NCBI GenBank assembly: GCA_036377595.1
Contig: DASUYB010000133.1
Span: 1 to 64,000, forward strand
DNA length: 64,000 nucleotides
Reading direction: 5' to 3'
Origin: Longimicrobium sp.
GTDB lineage: Bacteria; Gemmatimonadota; Gemmatimonadetes; Longimicrobiales; Longimicrobiaceae
A program made the position numbers and the translations under genes. Of the stretch, positions 60,312-64,000 are shown piece by piece. The notes beneath the pieces are model-generated. The model made no database searches. It was given only the letters and a program-made list of their open reading frames with translations, and was not told where the DNA came from. Within the stretch, counting starts at the first letter, position 1. Each line of letters begins with the position of its first letter.

Positions 60312-61208
60312 TCAGACCGACTGCCGCTCGCGCGCGCGGCGGCTGGGCTGCGCGTTGGCGGTCAGCGGCTCCTCGATCGGGTCGCCGCTCGGGAAGAGCG
60401 GGCGCCCGGTTTTGAGATCGAACCCGTAGCCGTCCGGCAGGATGTGCACCAGCGCGTCGGTGATGGCCAACGTGTCGTCGTCGCTCGCGCTCGGCGCGTT
60501 GGTGTGGGTGACGCGGCCGCCCAGCACCATCACCGCGCCCTCGCCGAGCACGGTCAGGCGCTCGCCGGGCTCCACCTCGACGGCGGTGTTCTCGTCGATC
60601 CCGATCCCCAGCACCTGCGGGTTGTGGGCGAAGATGGTGAACAGCCGGCTGGGGCGGCCGCGCTGGTTGAAGTGGGTGTCGACCACGGTGTCGCGCCAGT
60701 AGCCCAGCCCGGGCGCCAGGGAGACGTCGGCGCGGCGCACGGTGCCCTCCTCGCGGCCGCCGATGATCATCACCCCGCTCATCGCCGCGGCGCCCGCGCT
60801 GGTGCCGGCGACCACCAGCCCCTCGCCGTACAGCCGCTCGCGGATGCGCTCGCACATGTCGGTGCCGGCCATCAGCGCCGTCAACCGCAGCTGGTCGCCG
60901 CCGGTGAAGAAGATGGCGGTGGCGCGCTCCACGCCCTGCAGGATCTCCTTCGTGGCGGCCTCGTTGCGGTTGGTGATGGGCGCGGGGATGACCTCGGCGG
61001 CGCCCAGCTTCCGGAACAGCGGCCCGTAGCTGCGGATCTTGTCGTGCGGCTCCTCCGACGGCGACGAGCAGACCAGGATCCGCGCCGACTTCCCCCCGGC
61101 CAGCTTCACCAGCCGGGGGAGGATGCACATGTCCTTCTCGTCGGGGTCCTCCGCCCCGCCGATCACCAGCAGCCGCCCGATCCGCCGCTTGCCGTTCGTG
61201 CCTGCCAT
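60312..61208 (-). CDS. cphB: Cyanophycinase
   Basis: A 298-residue serine-type (S51) peptidase. GTSAGAAAMSGVMI holds the catalytic Ser near residue 136; RRIGRLLVIGGAEDPDE, IFFTGGDQLRL and THFNQRGRPSRLF match the family, whose catalytic residues act on cyanophycin dipeptide chains. With cphA on the same strand (53024-55693), it completes a synthesis-degradation pair. The cytosolic location is expected since no signal peptide is seen. Confidence 0.92.
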   Translation of the reverse strand: MAGTNGKRRIGRLLVIGGAEDPDEKDMCILPRLVKLAGGKSARILVCSSPSEEPHDKIRSYGPLFRKLGAAEVIPAPITNRNEAATKEILQGVERATAIFFTGGDQLRLTALMAGTDMCERIRERLYGEGLVVAGTSAGAAAMSGVMIIGGREEGTVRRADVSLAPGLGYWRDTVVDTHFNQRGRPSRLFTIFAHNPQVLGIGIDENTAVEVEPGERLTVLGEGAVMVLGGRVTHTNAPSASDDDTLAITDALVHILPDGYGFDLKTGRPLFPSGDPIEEPLTANAQPSRRARERQSV

Positions 61209-61315
61209 CGTGATCCGATCCGGTTCATCACTCCGTTCGCTCGGTCCACGGCACAGGTCTCAAGGATCACGCCAAGGGTGACGCACTTCGGTGCACACCG
61301 CGGAGACCCTCACCC

Positions 61316-61346
61316 CCCGGCCCCCTCTCCCGACAGCAGGAGAGGG
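61316..61346. repeat. Short CCCTCTCCC intergenic hairpin
   Basis: CCCCCTCTCCC and GGAGAGGGGG around GACAGCA, resembling the small hairpins at 10237 and about 28588. Confidence 0.55.
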
Positions 61347-61379
61347 GGTGACGCGGGGGAGATGACGGTCTTCTACATG

Positions 61380-61497
61380 TAGATCACCGTGCACCTGCGC
61401 GGCGACGTGCGGGCCGCCGCCGGTGTAGGCGCCGTTGTCGAGGATCGAATCGCCCAGCAGCACCACGCTCCGCCGCGCCTCCGCCATCTCCCTCCAT
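61380..61497 (-). pseudogene. Remnant of an SGNH/GDSL hydrolase
   Basis: On the minus strand from ATG 61497 the frame reads MAEARRSVVLLGDSILDNGAYTGGGPHVAAQV, the usual start of an SGNH hydrolase whose Ser nucleophile is in GDSI. After about 30 residues the similarity stops and the region merges into the short hairpin. The rest of the enzyme is missing, so this is a truncated copy. Confidence 0.65.
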
Positions 61498-61558
61498 CCT
61501 GTTTTCAGTCGATGCGCGGCCCACTCCAGCCGACGAGCCGGAGCGGTCCGCGGACAGG

Positions 61559-62137
61559 TTACTTCTTCACCTTGTGCGCGATCTCGGCCACCTTGCGGCC
61601 GATCCCCTCCATCGTGGCGGCGGTGGCGCCGTGCACGGCCTCGCCGACGGCTTCCGCCTTGCCGAGCAGCGTGTCGGGGCCGGCATCGAGCCGCTTGAGC
61701 CGGCTCTCGGCCCACTCGTAGTGCTTCTCCTCGTCGCGGGCGGCGCGGCGGAGGACGCCGGCCACGTTCTCGGCGTGCGGGCGCGCGGCCGCGGCGGCGT
61801 ACTTGGCCACGGACTCGCCCTCGTTGGCCTTGAACGCCAGGATCAGCGCGCGATCGCTCCCCGCGAGGGCGCCCAGCCCCTGCACCGCCAGCTTGAAGGG
61901 GCTGCTGGAGGCGTGCGGCGCCTCGGCGGGGGTGCCGCCGGCGGCGCGCACCAGCTCGGTCAGCTCGCGCACGTGGCGCTCGTGGTCACGGCGGAAGCCC
62001 TCCAGCGTCTCGCGGTAGGTGACGCTCTCGAAGTTCTCGATGGCGATGGTGTACGCGCCGATCGCGTCGAAGTCCAGCCGCAGCAGGTCGTTCAGCTCGG
62101 CGATCAGTGCCGCGCCGCCCATGGGTTCGTCGGCCAT
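61559..62137 (-). CDS. Ferritin-like helical protein
   Basis: A 192-residue protein. Helices containing LNDLLRLDFDAIGAYTIAIENF, YRETLEGFRRDHERHVREL and HAENVAGVLRRAARDEEKHYEWAESRL carry the ferritin-like E-x2-H pattern (RRDHERHV, RDEEKHYEW), suggesting a di-iron or metal-binding four-helix bundle. The C-terminus is a lysine-rich helical tail. GTG-ATG double start; ATG 62137 taken. No close partner. Confidence 0.75.
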   Translation of the reverse strand: MADEPMGGAALIAELNDLLRLDFDAIGAYTIAIENFESVTYRETLEGFRRDHERHVRELTELVRAAGGTPAEAPHASSSPFKLAVQGLGALAGSDRALILAFKANEGESVAKYAAAAARPHAENVAGVLRRAARDEEKHYEWAESRLKRLDAGPDTLLGKAEAVGEAVHGATAATMEGIGRKVAEIAHKVKK

Positions 62138-62244
62138 CACTCTCCTCCACGTTGGGGTTCACCGGGAGGCGGTGGGGCTGGCGAATCCCGTGCCGCACCG
62201 GACGCACCGTCCGTATTCCAGGCTATACGACGGAAATCGCTGGT

Positions 62245-62325
62245 TCTCACGCGGAGACGCGGAGACGCGGAGAAACTCAGCCCATTGCGGTGAGTTCTCC
62301 GCGTCTTTCGCGTCTCCGCGTGAGA
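62245..62325. repeat. Long intergenic hairpin, CACGCGGAG type
   Basis: Arms TCTCACGCGGAGACGCGG with complement ending CCGCGTGAGA, between divergent genes. Confidence 0.85.
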
Positions 62326-62363
62326 TTTCTTTCCATGTAAGCACTCGCCTTTCCTGCCCTTCC

Positions 62364-62391
62364 CTGCTGACTCTGCTAACTCTGCGTGAGA
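62364..62391. repeat. Orphan arm of a CACGCAGAG-type hairpin
   Basis: CTGCTGACTCTGCTAACTC then TGCGTGAG matches the right arm of hairpins at 12163 and 52925; no left arm is next to it. Confidence 0.6.
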
Positions 62392-62426
62392 AAAAAGCAA
62401 TGTCGGACGACGGCAACGATGCAATG

Positions 62427-62441
62427 GTTTACGCTGTAAAC
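62427..62441. promoter_or_regulatory. Palindrome upstream of imuA
   Basis: GTTTAC-GCT-GTAAAC is a perfect inverted repeat with a 3-base centre. A weaker match (GTTTACCGTAATAAC) lies at 62528-62542 and a half-site GTTTAC at 62571-62576. It may be a regulator site, possibly of the SOS response, though it does not match the CTGT-N8-ACAG or GAAC-N4-GTTC LexA boxes. Confidence 0.4.
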
Positions 62442-62730
62442 AGCATCTGCAGAACCCGATCAACCGCGCTCCGCGTGCACTTCCCGGCCCTCTCCCGCCG
62501 CGGCGTCGAAGTGATCGGAGTAGGAATGTTTACCGTAATAACTTTCACGCCGTAGACGCATTTCTCCAGAGTTTACACTCTCCTAAACTGCCACTACATA
62601 ACGAGATACAAACTTATACGGTGTGTGCGGCCCCGGCAGCTTGCTTCGGAAAATATTCGGTATTACTCTTGCTTCGGAGGCGCACCGATGAGGCCGCCGC
62701 TGGAACGGAGAAAGATACCGAAGGGCCACC

Positions 62731-63474
62731 GTGGGAACAGCAGCCGCACACGACCTGGACCGGCTCCGCGTGGAGCTGGAGAAGCGCTTCGGCACCGCCA
62801 TCCGCCCGCTGCCGGGGCTGGAGCAGGCGCCGGAGCGCGGCTTCCGCACGGGCGTGCGCGCGCTGGACCAGCTCCTTCCCGGCGGCGTGCCCCGCGGCGC
62901 GGCCACGCTGTGGAGCGGCCAGCCCACCTCCGGCCGCACCGCCGCCGTGCGCGCGCTGGTGGAGGCCGCCACCCGCGAGACCCTCGTGGCCCTGGTCGAC
63001 GCCACGCGCACGCTCGATCCCGCGGCGTGGTGCGGCCCGGACGGGCACTCCGCGCCGGGGCTGTGGGTGGCCCGGCCGCCCACGCCCGACCGGGAGATGG
63101 AAGGCGCGTGGGTGGCCGAGGCGCTGCTGCGCACCGGCGCCTTCGGCCTGGTGGTGCTCGACGGCCCCGCGCCCGACCCCACCGAGGCGCACCGGCTGCG
63201 CGCGCTGGCCCGCGAGACCGACGCGGCGCTGCTGGTCTCCACCGAGGACCCCAACCCCGGGTGGCGCGCCGACGTGCGGCTGGAGTTCCGCCGCGCGGGC
63301 GAGGGCGCGGGGCTGGGCACCGGCGGGCGCTTCCGCCGGCGCTCGGGGGTGCGGCTGGCCCGGTCCGCGGGCGCACGCACGGGAGAACGCCACGTCGAGC
63401 TCGTCCATGAACCGCCGAATCGCCTGCATACGGCTCCCCGCGCCGCCGACCGGCGCGCCGCAGCCCGGCGCTGA
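62731..63474 (+). CDS. imuA: ImuA-like RecA-related mutasome protein
   Basis: A 247-residue protein from GTG 62731. GVRALDQLLPGGVPRGAATLWSGQP resembles the RecA/SulA-type N-terminal region and P-loop position, with a degenerate Walker A (GQPTSGRTAA). FGLVVLDGPAPDPTEAHRLRALARETDAALLVST fits the RecA core. ImuA works with ImuB and DnaE2 in error-prone repair synthesis. The imuB start lies inside its 3' end, so the two overlap by about 68 bases. No strong ribosome-binding site was found. Confidence 0.8.
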   Translation: MGTAAAHDLDRLRVELEKRFGTAIRPLPGLEQAPERGFRTGVRALDQLLPGGVPRGAATLWSGQPTSGRTAAVRALVEAATRETLVALVDATRTLDPAAWCGPDGHSAPGLWVARPPTPDREMEGAWVAEALLRTGAFGLVVLDGPAPDPTEAHRLRALARETDAALLVSTEDPNPGWRADVRLEFRRAGEGAGLGTGGRFRRRSGVRLARSAGARTGERHVELVHEPPNRLHTAPRAADRRAAARR

Positions 63475-64000
63475 GGCGCGCGCCGCGCTGGCCGGCGCCC
63501 TGCTGCGCGCCGCCCCGCGCGTGACCCCCGTGCGCGAGCACCCCCGCGCGCTGTGGGCCGACGCCGGCGGGATGGAGCGCCGCGGCGGCGACGCGGCCGT
63601 GGCGCGCGCGCTCCTGGCCGCCGCGCACGAGGCCGGCTTCGAGGCGCGCGTCGGCATCGCCGGCACCTGCATCGCCGCGGCGGCGGCCACGCGCGAGCGG
63701 GGGGCCGAGGCGCGGGTGGTGCCCCCCGGCGCCGACGCACGCTATCTCCGCCGCCGCTCGCTGGCCATCCTCCCCATGCCCGGCGACCTGCGCGAGACGC
63801 TGGGGCTGCTCGGCATCTCCACCTGCGGGCAGCTGGCGGAGCTCGGCGCGGCCGACGTGGAGCTGCGCTTCGGCTCGGCCGGGCTGGCCGCGTGGCGCCT
63901 GGCGTCGGCCGTCGACCCGCGCTGGCCCTTCCGTCCCCCCGCGCCCGGGCTGGTGACGGCGGAGGCGGAGTTCGAGCCGGCGATCGAGTCCACCGAGCCG
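63407..64000 (+). CDS. imuB: ImuB-like Y-family polymerase homologue (5' part)
   Basis: The first 198 residues of a gene that runs off the window. Start MNRRIACIRLPAPPTGAP; ADAGGMERRGGDAAVARALLAAA, ARVGIAGTCIAAAAATRE and LGLLGISTCGQLAELG match the Y-polymerase palm/fingers and helix-hairpin regions. The catalytic acidic residues are not preserved (ALWADAGGM instead of an SxDE motif), as in ImuB, which acts as an adapter for DnaE2. It overlaps imuA and is likely co-transcribed with it; the remainder is outside the window. Confidence 0.85.
   Translation, partial: MNRRIACIRLPAPPTGAPQPGAEARAALAGALLRAAPRVTPVREHPRALWADAGGMERRGGDAAVARALLAAAHEAGFEARVGIAGTCIAAAAATRERGAEARVVPPGADARYLRRRSLAILPMPGDLRETLGLLGISTCGQLAELGAADVELRFGSAGLAAWRLASAVDPRWPFRPPAPGLVTAEAEFEPAIESTEP

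Larger units (their letters stand above)
61209..61558. other. Intergenic region with hairpin and pseudogene fragment
   Basis: Apart from the short CCTCTCCC hairpin and the SGNH remnant reported separately, nothing is recognisable here. Confidence 0.4.
62138..62730. other. Long intergenic region before imuA
   Basis: No gene seen. It holds a hairpin repeat (62245-62325), an orphan hairpin arm (62364-62391), the palindrome GTTTACGCTGTAAAC (62427-62441) and an 11-base direct repeat (62640-62650, 62668-62678). Confidence 0.6.

Noticed and set aside
12290-63474. Long reverse-frame ORFs overlapping many genes
   Set aside because: High-GC DNA produces long open frames opposite real genes; they lack domain motifs and are Arg/Ala/Pro-rich repeats, so they are shadows.

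Overview
The window is high-GC, densely coded bacterial DNA. It has no rRNA, no recognisable tRNA and no CRISPR array. Gene content (NtrC-type sigma-54 activator, many lipoproteins and signal-peptide proteins, MprF-like lysyltransferase, cyanophycin synthetase plus cyanophycinase, ImuA/ImuB mutasome, DUF4142, NamZ/DUF1343) and the many intergenic hairpins of short G-rich units suggest a chromosome of a diderm environmental bacterium. My best guess is Gemmatimonadota (Longimicrobium-like). That placement is inference; no rRNA or phylogenetic marker is present.

Layout. 1-2470: tail of an IS630-type transposase, then a sigma-54 response regulator and a small degenerate histidine kinase. 2873-7221: AAA+/winged-helix ATPase, class II aldolase, phosphoesterase and cold-shock protein. 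7333-8895: a visibly AT-richer membrane TIR-domain gene, probably acquired. 9028-21830: oxidoreductase, cupredoxin + DUF4142 pair divergent from an Fe-S-type HTH regulator, NamZ-like hydrolase, Eis-like acetyltransferase, peptide-binding lipoprotein, a tandem pair of secreted paralogues and a beta-lactamase-fold hydrolase. 21861-22453: MazF-type toxin-antitoxin pair with a palindromic promoter. 22668-28269: multi-PAS hybrid-sensor-like kinase, endonuclease V, ECF sigma/anti-sigma pair.

28740-43724: secreted and envelope proteins (PPC repeats, M15 peptidase, lipoproteins), HNH nuclease, a CYTH + GHMP operon, MprF-like enzyme and an amidohydrolase. 43831-49196 is a tightly overlapping minus-strand operon of two radical SAM proteins and three methyltransferases. 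Divergent from it, 49663-52885 is an operon of two GT4 glycosyltransferases and an HPr-kinase-like ATPase. Together these look like a biosynthetic locus for a modified glycoconjugate or small molecule. 53024-62137 holds cphA, a subtilase, an ArsR/SRPBCC pair with a perfect operator palindrome, a thioredoxin-reductase-like protein without the redox cysteines, cphB and a ferritin-like protein. The window ends in imuA and a truncated imuB.

Repeats are the most striking non-coding feature. Fourteen complete long hairpins with TCAC(G/A)C(G/A)GAG-type or TCACAGAGG-type arms made of degenerate 9-10 bp units occur only between genes, in every gene orientation. One is nested inside another, and orphan half-arms exist. 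A second short CCTCTCCC hairpin family and a 7-bp tandem array are also present.
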